58,137 nucleotides of DNA. It comes from a virus. This document shows, one piece after another, positions 15,302-23,781 of this stretch. The stretch is from positions 1 through 58,137 of IMG/VR virus record IMGVR_UViG_3300033145_001588. One strand, written 5' to 3'. Under the pieces are notes generated by a model. That model searched no databases. It saw only the letters and a program-made list of their open reading frames with translations, and was not told the origin of the DNA. Each line of letters opens with the position of its first letter. Positions within the stretch are counted from its first letter, which is position 1. Position numbers and translations under genes: made by a program.

Positions 15302-15949
15302 TTATGGTGTTAGAATTATCTTCTCTGTTAACGCTCCCGATTTTTCAAGAATAGTAAGAATGGATGGTATGTACGTGTTTTCAATTCCTGCGTATGACAT
15401 CCAAATCTCTAACCGTAAAAGCTTCCTCTTCACTTCTGCAACAGAATGTAGAGACGGAGGTGTCATTACACAACGTGCCCCTTTTGTGTTATCAATCTTT
15501 GTCAATGCCCATGCCCTCCCAAATAACTTCTGTGTGAGAATGTTTGGCGTTTCCTTATCTCGAAAAATGAGAGGGCGGATGAGTTCGAAATCACAAGAGA
15601 AAGGTTGTTTCCCATGGATTTTGCACCTTCCATCTATGTGAGATGCGTACATGCACCATTTTGAAGTATTTTCATTTTGAAAATCAGTGAACACAGTGAC
15701 TGCCTTTCCATTGATATAGATTTCACGACGTGTAAGTGGGATAGGAGGCACTTCTTCAAGAGGAATGTAATCAAGGGAAAACACAAGGCAACACGCAGCA
15801 CAATTTGAGGGGCAGGTAAAACCTCGTAAGAGCAATGGAGAAATATGTAATTTCTTAGGGACATATGTTTTCTTCTTGTATGTGAATTCCTCTTTTGTTA
15901 GGACAGAAAAATATCTCCCTACTATCTTATCTATAGAATCTATGTTCAT
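15302..15949 (-). CDS. YkgJ-like Cys-cluster protein in the base-modification operon
   Basis: The 215-residue protein has a cysteine cluster CPSNCAACC (about 46-54), then CMYASHIDGRCKIHGKQPFSC around residues 98-118, the arrangement of the CxxCxxCC (YkgJ) family, thought to bind iron or zinc. It lies between folE and queF in the 7-deazaguanine operon with short gaps. No function follows directly; it could modify the preQ1 side chain further, mature a metal centre, or act on a precursor. The position makes a role in base modification the leading inference. Confidence 0.7.
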   Translation of the reverse strand: MNIDSIDKIVGRYFSVLTKEEFTYKKKTYVPKKLHISPLLLRGFTCPSNCAACCLVFSLDYIPLEEVPPIPLTRREIYINGKAVTVFTDFQNENTSKWCMYASHIDGRCKIHGKQPFSCDFELIRPLIFRDKETPNILTQKLFGRAWALTKIDNTKGARCVMTPPSLHSVAEVKRKLLRLEIWMSYAGIENTYIPSILTILEKSGALTEKIILTP

Positions 15950-15964
15950 CTTGTTTTCCTTTTT

Positions 15965-16519
15965 CTATGAATTGATGAGCCCCATTAACTCCGTCCTCGT
16001 GGCAATTTCATCTAAGAAAGCACCTTTCAAACTTGATGTAAACATGACTGAATTCTGTTTGGAACACCCTCTCATTCGCATACACATGTGTTGTGCTTCA
16101 ATGATGCAGGCTGCACCTTTTGGTTGTAGTATTTCCATCAAAGTGGAAGTAACTTGTTCTCCTATCCTCTCTTGAATTTGGAGCCTTCGTGCATATATAT
16201 CTACTAACCGTGCAAGCTTACTGATTCCTATCACCCTCTTGTTAGGAATGTATGCAACGTGCGCCTTGCCGAAAAAAGGGAGAATGTGGTGCTCACACAT
16301 AGAATATAGTTCAATATCCTTGAGGAGTACAATCTGGTCATACCCGTCAGAAGCGAAGGTAGTAAGTAATGTAGAAGGATCTTCAGAATACCCGGAAAAC
16401 AATTCTTCACATGCTCTGATAATACGTTGTGGAGTTTCTTTCAACCCTTCTCTATCTGGATCTTCACCTATGTATTGAAGTAAGTGTGTTATACTTTCTG
16501 CTATGATGTCTTTTTTCAT
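15965..16519 (-). CDS. folE: GTP cyclohydrolase I
   Basis: At 184 residues this is a typical Fol[15 protein letters not shown], the zinc-binding [33 protein letters not shown], and MRGCSKQNS with the late zinc Cys. It opens GTP to 7,8-dihydroneopterin triphosphate, the first step toward 7-deazaguanines. Ribosome site GGAGG before the ATG. Having its own FolE lets the phage raise precursor flux without depending on host folate synthesis. Confidence 0.95.
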   Translation of the reverse strand: MKKDIIAESITHLLQYIGEDPDREGLKETPQRIIRACEELFSGYSEDPSTLLTTFASDGYDQIVLLKDIELYSMCEHHILPFFGKAHVAYIPNKRVIGISKLARLVDIYARRLQIQERIGEQVTSTLMEILQPKGAACIIEAQHMCMRMRGCSKQNSVMFTSSLKGAFLDEIATRTELMGLINS

Positions 16520-16554
16520 GTGACCTCCTTCGTGATGTTGAGAAGTCCCCTTCT

Positions 16555-17220
16555 CTAATCTTTAGCATATTCCGCGGGATCTTGTGTGTTATTCAAACGG
16601 AAGGCTTCAAGTCTTTCCCGGCAAGCACCACAAACCTCACAAGCAAGTTCCTGTGATTTGTAACAAGTACGTGTCAGATGGAAAGGCACATTATGCTCCA
16701 ATCCCCATTTGACAATCCCTGTTTTATCTGTTTTTATGAAAGGCGCTAACGTTTGTACTTTGCCTCCTGTCGCTAAGAAAATAGCAAGATCAACCGCTTT
16801 GTAGAACTCAATCCTACAATCAGGGTAAATGGCGTGATCCCCTTGATGCGCTCCGAAAGCGATTGCATCTGCCCCTTGAGATTCTGCAATCCCCGCCAGA
16901 ATAGATAAGAAAATCATATTCCTGGCAGGGACAACTGTTTGTGACATTGATTTATCTTCGTAAGATCCTTCAGGAATAGCACCTCCTGTTAAAAGAAGAT
17001 TTGATTTAAACAAGTTCATCATCTCTGAAAGATTGATAAAAGATAAATCATTTTCCAATCCATAATATGCTGACACTCGTTTTGCAGCCTCATTTTCATA
17101 TTTATTGTGTTTACTTGCATAGTAAAAACTAACGGGCATCACCTCATATTTCTGGGCAAGTGCCCACGCCAATACCGTAGTGGAATCTACCCCACCTGAC
17201 AATGATATAATCACTTTCAT
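16555..17220 (-). CDS. queC: 7-cyano-7-deazaguanine synthase
   Basis: The 221-residue protein has the PP-loop SGGVDSTT at residues 8-15, [20 protein letters not shown] and the C-terminal zinc cysteines in [21 protein letters not shown]. QueC converts 7-carboxy-7-deazaguanine to preQ0 using ATP and ammonia. I start at ATG 17220, which has GAGGTG about 8 bases upstream; the longer frame from 17274 overlaps the preceding gene without a site. No glutamine amidotransferase-like fusion (as in archaeosine-type phage QueC fusions) is present, consistent with a preQ0 to preQ1 route. Confidence 0.95.
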   Translation of the reverse strand: MKVIISLSGGVDSTTVLAWALAQKYEVMPVSFYYASKHNKYENEAAKRVSAYYGLENDLSFINLSEMMNLFKSNLLLTGGAIPEGSYEDKSMSQTVVPARNMIFLSILAGIAESQGADAIAFGAHQGDHAIYPDCRIEFYKAVDLAIFLATGGKVQTLAPFIKTDKTGIVKWGLEHNVPFHLTRTCYKSQELACEVCGACRERLEAFRLNNTQDPAEYAKD

Positions 17221-17254
17221 ATACATACACCTCTTCCATGATTCTCTCTTAGTT

Positions 17255-18199
17255 TTAGAAGGAGAGGGTCCCATCCTTTCTTTGTTTCACCAATTTATCA
17301 AATTTGTTGTACTTAGGATTTTTACTATCTGTAATCATTGTTCCCCATGCATCTCTTGAAGAAGAAGGAAACTCTTTCATTCCTTTTTCTATCATTTCTT
17401 TGCGAGAATATTTCCCTTCTTCAAGTAGAGAGAGGAGAAACAAAGTTCTTTCACCAAATCTTCTTCCCTTGGAACTATCTTTCTTATCAGTACTCTCCTT
17501 TTTCTCCTCTTGAACACCTTCTTTTTTATCATCCACACTTTCATCTTTCTGAGAATCTTTCTCATTCTTGACTTCTTTCTTTTCCTTTGTAACTCCAGCA
17601 ATCACTGATAATGTATCATCAGTAAGATCGTCCAACTCTGGGTCAACCAATTTTGCTGCTTCTTTGATCAATACAATTAGTTTCTCCGGTTTCTCCTTAG
17701 TATTAATCTGTGGATCAAGGCCAAGTACCTCATTCAATTCTTTTGCTGCTTTTACCAACGCACTCCTTTTCATAATACTCTCCTCCATTTTTCTTAAATC
17801 TTGTTTGGGGTATATTCTATGCTTAATAGATTCATACTCACTATTTCCTCTTAACTTATCGCCCCATCTGTTCGAGAAGCCAAAACCATGGAGGCGACCG
17901 AGGCCTTCTGCCACAAGTATTTTTTCATAGAATGCTTCCAATAGTCTTCTACGGCTATTTGGTAGCTTTGTATTCTTCTCATTCCGATTGATGTATCTTG
18001 TTAATGCTGCCCGTTCGCCTCCTTTCTTATCTTCCCGTTCTACCTTTGCCATTTCAAGAGAAAGTTCTGTCACCACACGATAAAGTTCTTGCAATGCTTC
18101 TGTAGAACGGAATTTTAAATCAGGTAATGCTTCAAGAACAATGGCCGGAAGTTTGCAAGGGTCATTATCAATTTTGACTCCGTTTAATTTCCAAACCAT
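17255..18199 (-). CDS. Unknown protein within the base-modification cluster
   Basis: The 314-residue protein has a helical N-terminal domain (about 1-130; FRSTEALQELYRVVTEL, LHGFGFSNRWGDKL), a very long Lys/Glu/Asp linker (about 205-245) and a small C-terminal domain (FGERTLFLLSLLEEGKYSRKEMIEKGMKEFPSSSRDAWGTMITDSK) that looks like a winged-helix. I do not recognise it. It is the first gene behind promoter copy 4 and is followed closely by queC, so it is coexpressed with the modification enzymes. It could be a DNA-binding partner that guides modification, but nothing in the sequence proves this. Confidence 0.65.
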   Translation of the reverse strand: MVWKLNGVKIDNDPCKLPAIVLEALPDLKFRSTEALQELYRVVTELSLEMAKVEREDKKGGERAALTRYINRNEKNTKLPNSRRRLLEAFYEKILVAEGLGRLHGFGFSNRWGDKLRGNSEYESIKHRIYPKQDLRKMEESIMKRSALVKAAKELNEVLGLDPQINTKEKPEKLIVLIKEAAKLVDPELDDLTDDTLSVIAGVTKEKKEVKNEKDSQKDESVDDKKEGVQEEKKESTDKKDSSKGRRFGERTLFLLSLLEEGKYSRKEMIEKGMKEFPSSSRDAWGTMITDSKNPKYNKFDKLVKQRKDGTLSF

Positions 18200-18219
18200 T
18201 TTCTATCCTCCTTTGTTAT

Positions 18220-18250
18220 ATTATACTGAAAAACCTATTTTCATTTAAGG
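18220..18250 (-). promoter_or_regulatory. Phage-type promoter, copy 4
   Basis: CCTTAAATGAAAA at 18238-18250, 12 bases, TATAAT at 18220-18225 on the - strand, then a GGAGG ribosome site. The TAA is the queE stop codon. It drives the unknown gene, queC, folE and probably everything down to polA. Confidence 0.78.
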
Positions 18251-18943
18251 TAAATTAGCGAGTTTATGTAATTGGACAGAAAATATCACGTAATCCAATA
18301 GCATAGAATATACTTGTTCTATATCCTGAACAATATCTGGAATCATCATTCCCTTGGCATTTATTGGACTGATAATAAAATTCTGATTCTTGGGGAATTC
18401 ACTACGTAGCATCAATTTTTTACAAATGCTAATCGCCTGAGAAAGATCCTCCTTATTAGCAACAACAAATTTTAAGTAATTGTGAATTGAACTACGTAGA
18501 ATATCAGCGAATACTGATAAACTAAGCATTTTATCAGTCATTCCAGATGAAGCCAATTTGTAATCTACTACCCAACTTACACGTGAATTCTGCGTGGTTA
18601 AATTAGGAGGACAAATACTTCCGTTTGTTTCTATCTGTATTTGACAATCAGTATACGTAAGGAGATAAGCAATTAAAGAATTTAAAGCTCCTTTTTGCAT
18701 CAAGGGTTCTCCTCCGGTAATGAGGATATGTCGTTGAAAAATACGACTGGATATCTCTCGTAGTGTCATCCATCTGCCTTCTTCTTTGTTTTGTGCCTGT
18801 GAGGTATCGCAATAATTACAAGGTTTCGGAAAGAAATTACACCCTTGTAAACGAATGAATGTGCACCAAGTCCCTTGTGGAAAGAAACCAGCTTCCCCGG
18901 ATATAGATTCAAAAATAGAATGCACCTTCAGTTTGTTTTTCAT
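18245..18943 (-). CDS. queE: 7-carboxy-7-deazaguanine synthase, radical SAM
   Basis: The 232-residue protein has FESISGEAGFFPQG at the N-terminus, the cluster loop GCNFFPKPCNYCDT (Cys35, Cys42, Cys45) and ILITGGEPLMQ. It matches QueE, which rearranges 6-carboxytetrahydropterin to 7-carboxy-7-deazaguanine. The cluster spacing is CX6CX2C rather than the usual CX3CX2C; insertions here are known in some QueE (for example CX14CX2C in a Burkholderia enzyme). The ATG at 18943 overlaps the queD stop (TGATG) with GGAG upstream; the longer frame from 18982 is less likely. Confidence 0.92.
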   Translation of the reverse strand: MKNKLKVHSIFESISGEAGFFPQGTWCTFIRLQGCNFFPKPCNYCDTSQAQNKEEGRWMTLREISSRIFQRHILITGGEPLMQKGALNSLIAYLLTYTDCQIQIETNGSICPPNLTTQNSRVSWVVDYKLASSGMTDKMLSLSVFADILRSSIHNYLKFVVANKEDLSQAISICKKLMLRSEFPKNQNFIISPINAKGMMIPDIVQDIEQVYSMLLDYVIFSVQLHKLANLP

Positions 18944-19350
18944 CACTTTCTCCATTCCACATAGCTGGTTGACGTTTCCCATAAACGGACAAGTGCAATT
19001 TCACCTTCCTTCCATCCCGCATTACCACATATGTACTCCAATCGCCATAATATCCAATCTACTATATTTTCTGCCGTAGGCATCACCCATGGAAAGTTGA
19101 TCACTTGTAACGTGTTCCCTTGTAACGTGTTCAGAAAGGTATGATCCAGAATATCTATAATCTCACGGGATACTATTTCTTTCAATCGGGAAAAATCCAT
19201 CACCATTCCTGTCTTGTTATTTATATATCCTTCTACCCCAATTTCCAAAAGATACGAATGCCCATGAATGTTCTTGCATTTTCCATTGTACTCCGGTAAA
19301 AAATGGGCAGCCTCGAACTTGAATTGCTTTACTATCATCATCTTCTTCAT
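18943..19350 (-). CDS. queD: 6-carboxy-5,6,7,8-tetrahydropterin synthase
   Basis: The 135-residue protein is a typical QueD: FKFEAAHFLP with a zinc His, KCKNIHGHSY with catalytic Cys and two zinc His, VMDFSRLKEIV, LDHTFLN and PTAENIV, ending in WETSTSYVEW. It makes 6-carboxytetrahydropterin from dihydroneopterin triphosphate. AGGAGG precedes the ATG, and promoter copy 5 lies just upstream. It is translationally coupled to queE. Confidence 0.95.
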   Translation of the reverse strand: MKKMMIVKQFKFEAAHFLPEYNGKCKNIHGHSYLLEIGVEGYINNKTGMVMDFSRLKEIVSREIIDILDHTFLNTLQGNTLQVINFPWVMPTAENIVDWILWRLEYICGNAGWKEGEIALVRLWETSTSYVEWRK

Positions 19351-19374
19351 TTCCTTTTCTTCCTCCTTTGTTAT

Positions 19375-19405
19375 ATTATACTGAAAAACCTGATTTCATT
19401 TAAGG
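19375..19405 (-). promoter_or_regulatory. Phage-type promoter, copy 5
   Basis: CCTTAAATGAAAT at 19393-19405 (one mismatch to the family), 12 bases, TATAAT at 19375-19380 on the - strand. It lies between dispersed repeat copy 2 and queD, and drives queD and queE. Confidence 0.75.
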
Positions 19406-19406
19406 G

Positions 19407-19520
19407 CATTTTAATTTTTTTAAGCCCCTTCTTTTTCTTTCCCTATATAAATATATACCCTTACCTGAGAAAATTGATTTTAGAACGAAAAACCCCAACT
19501 CAGCCTATGTTTTTTGAGGA
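19407..19520 (-). repeat. Dispersed ~110-bp repeat, copy 2
   Basis: Nearly identical to the + strand copy at 43536-43649 and related to 2066-2173, oriented with - strand transcription. It begins a few bases after the DnaB-like gene's stop and ends at an ATG that opens only a 12-codon frame. It fills the gap between the helicase and promoter copy 5. Function unknown. Confidence 0.88.
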
Positions 19521-19524
19521 AGAA

Positions 19525-21042
19525 TCAGTAACTCTCTAACACCGGTTTCCCTATTTGTAATCGCTGAAGTACATGGACAGGTTTACTTGTAAGAAAATCA
19601 TCCTCCCTTACTACGATTTGATTGATTCTCATAATACCAATCTGCTTCTCCTCATCAGTCTGATTCAGACCAAAAAGTGCAGTAACGTGCGCCATCTTCC
19701 TTTTATCTTCGCTGAAATCAGACATAGTAAGCAAATCCTTTCCATAGGCGCTGGCCGCCGCCTGAGTAGCTGTGATTACCAAACAATGTCTTTGTTGAGA
19801 TAATGCGCGAAGTCTCTGCCAAATTATATTCTGTCTATTTCTAAAGTCCAATCCCCGTATATCTGGATCAGAAGTGAGCAAATCTGCATAATCAATTATG
19901 ATTACATCTGGAACAAATTCTTCATTCCGTTCCCATATATCCAATATGGCCTTTATTTCAGATATAGATAATGTTTCATTCGCATACGTGCTCAAGCGAA
20001 AGTGCTTTTTGTATTTCTTTCTCCATTTCCGAGCAGCCTTATACGCCTCTTTCCAAGTCAATGGATTTGTCGCAGGCTTAGGAATAAGCCAGGGAGCGCC
20101 TTCTATATCTTTACAATTTCGGCATATTCTGTATTCCGGATTGTTTTTGAAGGCCATTTGTAAGGATTCGTAGTTTATTTCTTCACCGTGTTCAAAAACT
20201 CCTATCAAGCTTTCTCTCTCTTCTTTATCACATTCATCAAATTGATTACGTTTACAATCAAGCACTGGAATCCATACATCAGTGCAGTATTTCTCCTTGT
20301 GAGGACGCTTTGTCAAATAAATACTCTGCCGCAGTATATATTGATTCTCTGTCATATCCCCAGCCTGAAAAAATGCTACATTACACCCGGAACGGTTCGC
20401 TCTCATGGCTATTTCAATTAGCATCCACGTTTTCCCGATTTTTTCTCTTCCCATGAATGCCACAAAAGCATCTCTGGCCATTTCTTGATTCAAGAATTGC
20501 CCGAGTGCTTTTCCAAATCGGATTAGTGGTTTTTGCCTTTCTGCGAATGCTTCTTTGATTTTGCTGGCGGACGAGAAAGGGTCTATTGAATTTACCTGCC
20601 CTGCCTCCACAGGATGGTAACTGGAAGCGAGTTTCTCTGCTTCTGTAAGTTGCCCGGAAGTAATTTCCCCTTTGACATTCTCCACAAACTGACGTAGGTT
20701 TTGTTCTTGGAAATACTTATGTGTCTGATCCAGAAGGTATTGAAAATTGAATTGCCCCCTTTCATACTCATGACTCAGGTTTCCCAGTATCCCGGAGATG
20801 TCTTCAACACGTTCTTCATCAAGGTTTTTCATCTGGGAGGTGAAGATCCCCTCTATGTCTTTTTTCGGTGAGCATTGATACTGCTTGAAATAATCTAAAC
20901 ACCAGCTGGATAGTAATCGAGCAGTAGTGGATTCAAGAAATCTGGATTCCCATACTTTCGATATTTCTCTGATGTAATCATCGCTGACAATAAGGCCTGT
21001 GATTATTCTTCTCTCAATGAACTTCTCTTGTACCATTTGCAT
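19525..21042 (-). CDS. DnaB-like replicative helicase with Cys-rich insertion
   Basis: The 505-residue protein has an N-terminal helical region (1-130) and a RecA-fold motor: Walker A GREKIGKTWM, a Walker B VIIIDYADLL, RLRALSQQRHCLVITATQ and a C-terminal RINQIVVRED. Between Walker A and B lies an insertion with cysteine pairs (LDCKRNQFDEC and CRNCKD) that may bind zinc; similar insertions occur in other phage helicases. It should be the hexameric replication helicase, loaded by the DnaC-like protein (22037-22663). It is last in its operon, followed by dispersed repeat copy 2. Confidence 0.88.
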   Translation of the reverse strand: MQMVQEKFIERRIITGLIVSDDYIREISKVWESRFLESTTARLLSSWCLDYFKQYQCSPKKDIEGIFTSQMKNLDEERVEDISGILGNLSHEYERGQFNFQYLLDQTHKYFQEQNLRQFVENVKGEITSGQLTEAEKLASSYHPVEAGQVNSIDPFSSASKIKEAFAERQKPLIRFGKALGQFLNQEMARDAFVAFMGREKIGKTWMLIEIAMRANRSGCNVAFFQAGDMTENQYILRQSIYLTKRPHKEKYCTDVWIPVLDCKRNQFDECDKEERESLIGVFEHGEEINYESLQMAFKNNPEYRICRNCKDIEGAPWLIPKPATNPLTWKEAYKAARKWRKKYKKHFRLSTYANETLSISEIKAILDIWERNEEFVPDVIIIDYADLLTSDPDIRGLDFRNRQNIIWQRLRALSQQRHCLVITATQAAASAYGKDLLTMSDFSEDKRKMAHVTALFGLNQTDEEKQIGIMRINQIVVREDDFLTSKPVHVLQRLQIGKPVLESY

Positions 21043-21046
21043 CTAA

Positions 21047-21238
21047 TCATGCCTCCTTGTCAGAATTGATAACAATGGAGGCTCTTTGCCCATTACAATC
21101 TGTAAAATAATCAGCCAAAATATCAGCCTTACCATAAGCCTGTTGGCGATTCATCGCCCATGCCTTTCGCACAAGCTTTTTGTCATAAACTGTAATATCC
21201 CAACCGTTTTGCTCTTTTGTGACTACTACTATTGCCAT
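21047..21238 (-). CDS. Small hypothetical protein
   Basis: A 63-residue protein (MAIVVVTKEQNGWDITVYD...) with alternating hydrophobic strands, starting with an AGGAG-type site. It lies between the methyltransferase and helicase genes with gaps of only a few bases, so it is part of the same transcript. No recognised family. Confidence 0.6.
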   Translation of the reverse strand: MAIVVVTKEQNGWDITVYDKKLVRKAWAMNRQQAYGKADILADYFTDCNGQRASIVINSDKEA

Positions 21239-21251
21239 GATTCACTCCTTT

Positions 21252-22040
21252 CTAAAAGAAAAATCCTTTCTTTTTCTTTTCCGGATGTTCCTCCATGAAT
21301 TTAATAATATTCAATCTCTTGGCTGCTATTTCACAGTAGCGCTCTTCTATTTCTATGCCGATACATTTTCTGCCTATGTTTTGACAGGCCGCCGCCGTAG
21401 TCCCTGAACCCATTGCAAAGTCGAGTACCGTGTCGCCTTCATTTGTGTAAGTCTTGATAAGGTACTCCATGAGGGCTATTGGTTTTTGGGTAGGGTGTGC
21501 CTTGCCTTTTTGTGATGCATTTGAACTTTCAATTATTGTCGTAGGGTATTTGTGCGTATAGGTATAGATTTTGTCTTCTCTTTTTCTATCCCCACCAAAA
21601 GCCTCACCCGTTCCACAATTCTTGGATCGTATTATTTTATTCCGTAAAATCATCTGCGGATTATATTTAACTCTCCCATCAGCAAACACAAGCACATTTT
21701 CATGTATTTTCATTGGTTGATATTTGGCAAGAAATATGTTCCCTGCTTTTTTCTTGTTCCAAATCCACTCATACATAAACATTTCCATATTGCTTGAAAT
21801 TAGAATAGTGGTAAATGGCTGGCTTGCAGTCATTACAATAGCCCTATTCGGTTTTATAAGGCGCTTTAATTCCTTCCACATAGGTTCAAAGGGTATGATG
21901 GAATCCCACGAACACGCAGTCATACCGTAAGGTGGGTCTGCTAAAACCATATCAATGTCATTTTCAAGTTCTGGCATAACTTTAAGACAGTCTCCGTGAT
22001 AAATCACAATTCCATTTCCATCATCATAATATGGTTTCAT
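21252..22040 (-). CDS. DNA (adenine or N4-cytosine) methyltransferase
   Basis: The 262-residue protein has the amino-methyltransferase motifs in beta-class order: DPPYG near residue 40 (catalytic, motif IV), HPTQKP, and the SAM-binding LDFAMGSGTT near the C-terminus. Such enzymes methylate adenine N6 or cytosine N4 at a short target. The ATG at 22040 overlaps the DnaC-like stop (ATGA). Together with the 7-deazaguanine pathway it gives the phage a second DNA modification, probably against host restriction. No partner endonuclease is encoded nearby, so it looks like an orphan enzyme. Confidence 0.9.
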   Translation of the reverse strand: MKPYYDDGNGIVIYHGDCLKVMPELENDIDMVLADPPYGMTACSWDSIIPFEPMWKELKRLIKPNRAIVMTASQPFTTILISSNMEMFMYEWIWNKKKAGNIFLAKYQPMKIHENVLVFADGRVKYNPQMILRNKIIRSKNCGTGEAFGGDRKREDKIYTYTHKYPTTIIESSNASQKGKAHPTQKPIALMEYLIKTYTNEGDTVLDFAMGSGTTAAACQNIGRKCIGIEIEERYCEIAAKRLNIIKFMEEHPEKKKKGFFF

Positions 22041-22663
22041 TCCTCCAACCGCCTGTCTGTATTTTTCATACTGTGAATATAGCACATACCAAAAATCCGT
22101 GATGGTATCCTGTCATCCCCTAACTTCTCCGCCAGTTGATCCAAATTGAAATTACTGGTAAAGATAGTAGATTTGAGATATTCATAGCGATTGTTAATGA
22201 TGATGGATAAAGATTGCAAAGTCCAATCCGAAACTTTCTCTGCTCCTATATCATCCAGGATCAGATATTTCGTTGTACTGTATTTTTCAATAATTTCCAT
22301 CTCAGTGTGTTCTTGATTTGTGAAAGTGTTTCTGAGCTCCCCTAATAAATTACATACGGGAAGAAAATACGTCCATGGTTCATAGATAGTTTCCCCATTC
22401 TCATCTTTTGGAAGTGGAGTCGGGTACAGATAGTCTTCCAGTCTGAGCGCCTCCAAGAGCATAGCCGCCAAAACCGTTTTCCCGGAACCAGCATTTCCAT
22501 GAATATAAACACCTCTTCCTTTCTCCTGCTGTATCTTTACAATCAAGGTATCTATCTCATCAGGTGATTCAAATTTTTCCAAGTCTCTGACTATCCTTGG
22601 TGGAAAAGTTTTTTCTCTAAAACGATCTCTAAATCTTTTTTTCCAATCTTCTGCAGTTTTCAT
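22037..22663 (-). CDS. DnaC-like helicase loader ATPase
   Basis: The 208-residue AAA+ protein has Walker A GNAGSGKTVLA, Walker B YLILDDIGAEK, a sensor-like FTSNF and the arginine-rich DRRLEE end, the pattern of DnaC/IstB-type loaders. It probably loads the phage DnaB-like helicase (19525-21042) onto DNA bound by the replisome organiser directly upstream (22666-23601). It is coupled to the methyltransferase gene by ATGA. Confidence 0.88.
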   Translation of the reverse strand: MKTAEDWKKRFRDRFREKTFPPRIVRDLEKFESPDEIDTLIVKIQQEKGRGVYIHGNAGSGKTVLAAMLLEALRLEDYLYPTPLPKDENGETIYEPWTYFLPVCNLLGELRNTFTNQEHTEMEIIEKYSTTKYLILDDIGAEKVSDWTLQSLSIIINNRYEYLKSTIFTSNFNLDQLAEKLGDDRIPSRIFGMCYIHSMKNTDRRLEE

Positions 22664-22665
22664 AG

Positions 22666-23601
22666 TTAAACCTCCTGTCTGTTATTTTCTGCTCTTTGCT
22701 TTCTTCTTGCAAGCGCCTGTGCATATTTATCCTTTGAAGGAATGGAAACACTGCGGGTGCCACTACTGGTTGGATTTTGTTTATTTTTATCATCTTCAAA
22801 GCCGTGCATTTCCTTTGGATCATCTAACCACCGTTGTTGATTTAACCAAGTGGTTGGGTGCGGAATGTATTTTAGATCTTGCCAACGTTCTGTTTTCCTT
22901 TGCTCATGAATAGCCAATCTTATTTGTTTCCAGGTAGGTCTTTCTTTAACGAGCTTATTACATATCTTTTCCCAACATGTTTTGGCTTTGCCTTTATCAA
23001 TCTTTCTGGGGTACGCTTTCCAGAAGAATTCAAATTGGGAAGGGGTAATATTTCCATTGGAAGAATTACTATGGGGAATCCTTTCTTTTTCCTCCTCTGC
23101 ATACGAAGAATAATCTTCTTTAGAATTAGTCTTTTTATATGTTAGTCTTTTTAGTCTTTGGTTTCCCATATTGGGAAAACCCATATGTGGGTTTTCCATA
23201 TGTGGGTTTTCCGGTAGATATAGTTCCCAATCTCTTTCATCTGCCATGGGCAGTATTTCCTCCAAACTAAAATTATAAGGGATATCAGCATACACCCATA
23301 GAGAACCTACCCATTCTTTTGTGTCTTTCTTTCTATATCTGATTCGTGCAAGGTAGCCAAAACTTTCTAATTCTTTCAATCCAGTATCTATTGCACTCAG
23401 ACCCTCCTTCATAATCTTTTGTAGGGATGCTCTGTATGTTTTCCATCCCTCCTTGTTTGAAAGAAGGATACAAAGAATTGCTTTTGCTTTAGCGCTTATT
23501 TCTGGATTTCGCAGTAGCTCATTTGGGATTTGTGTGAATTCTTTTGTAATACTGCAATTAATACAATCTGGTAATTTATCATGGTATGTTGTTCTTTCCA
23601 T
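22666..23601 (-). CDS. Replisome organiser, helix-turn-helix replication initiator
   Basis: The 311-residue protein has an N-terminal winged-helix domain (FTQIPNELLRNPEISAKAKAILCILLS, YRASLQKIMKEGLSAIDTGLKELESFGYL), a short NPHM repeat linker (near residues 133-148) and a C-terminal domain FEFFWKAYPRKIDKGKAKTCW with HPTTWLNQQRW, as in many phage replication initiators. It should bind the origin and recruit the loader and helicase encoded downstream. The origin itself could lie within this gene, as in other phages, though I see no clear iterons here. It begins shortly after the 53-residue gene. Confidence 0.85.
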   Translation of the reverse strand: MERTTYHDKLPDCINCSITKEFTQIPNELLRNPEISAKAKAILCILLSNKEGWKTYRASLQKIMKEGLSAIDTGLKELESFGYLARIRYRKKDTKEWVGSLWVYADIPYNFSLEEILPMADERDWELYLPENPHMENPHMGFPNMGNQRLKRLTYKKTNSKEDYSSYAEEEKERIPHSNSSNGNITPSQFEFFWKAYPRKIDKGKAKTCWEKICNKLVKERPTWKQIRLAIHEQRKTERWQDLKYIPHPTTWLNQQRWLDDPKEMHGFEDDKNKQNPTSSGTRSVSIPSKDKYAQALARRKQRAENNRQEV

Positions 23602-23606
23602 CTTAA

Positions 23607-23768
23607 TTATTCCTTCCCTTTTTCCAGATGTTCATGCTCCTTTCGGAATCTATTGATTTCCAGATAGGCAAATTTAGCGTCGTTTGTTTTTACGCCTTCA
23701 ATAACGCCACATTCAGGGCAATACATAATAACAACATTATGCGTCTCATATTCTGTTATTTTTACCAT
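23607..23768 (-). CDS. Small protein with CPECG motif
   Basis: A 53-residue protein starting MVKITEYETHNVVIMYCPECG with one CxxC pair and a charged helical tail. ATG at 23768 has AAGGAGA upstream; the longer frame from 23882 overlaps the 3D-domain gene and has no site, so it is rejected. A single CxxC could bind metal only as a dimer or with His ligands (HEHLEK at the end). Function unknown. Confidence 0.6.
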   Translation of the reverse strand: MVKITEYETHNVVIMYCPECGVIEGVKTNDAKFAYLEINRFRKEHEHLEKGKE

Positions 23769-23781
23769 TTTCTTTCTCCTT

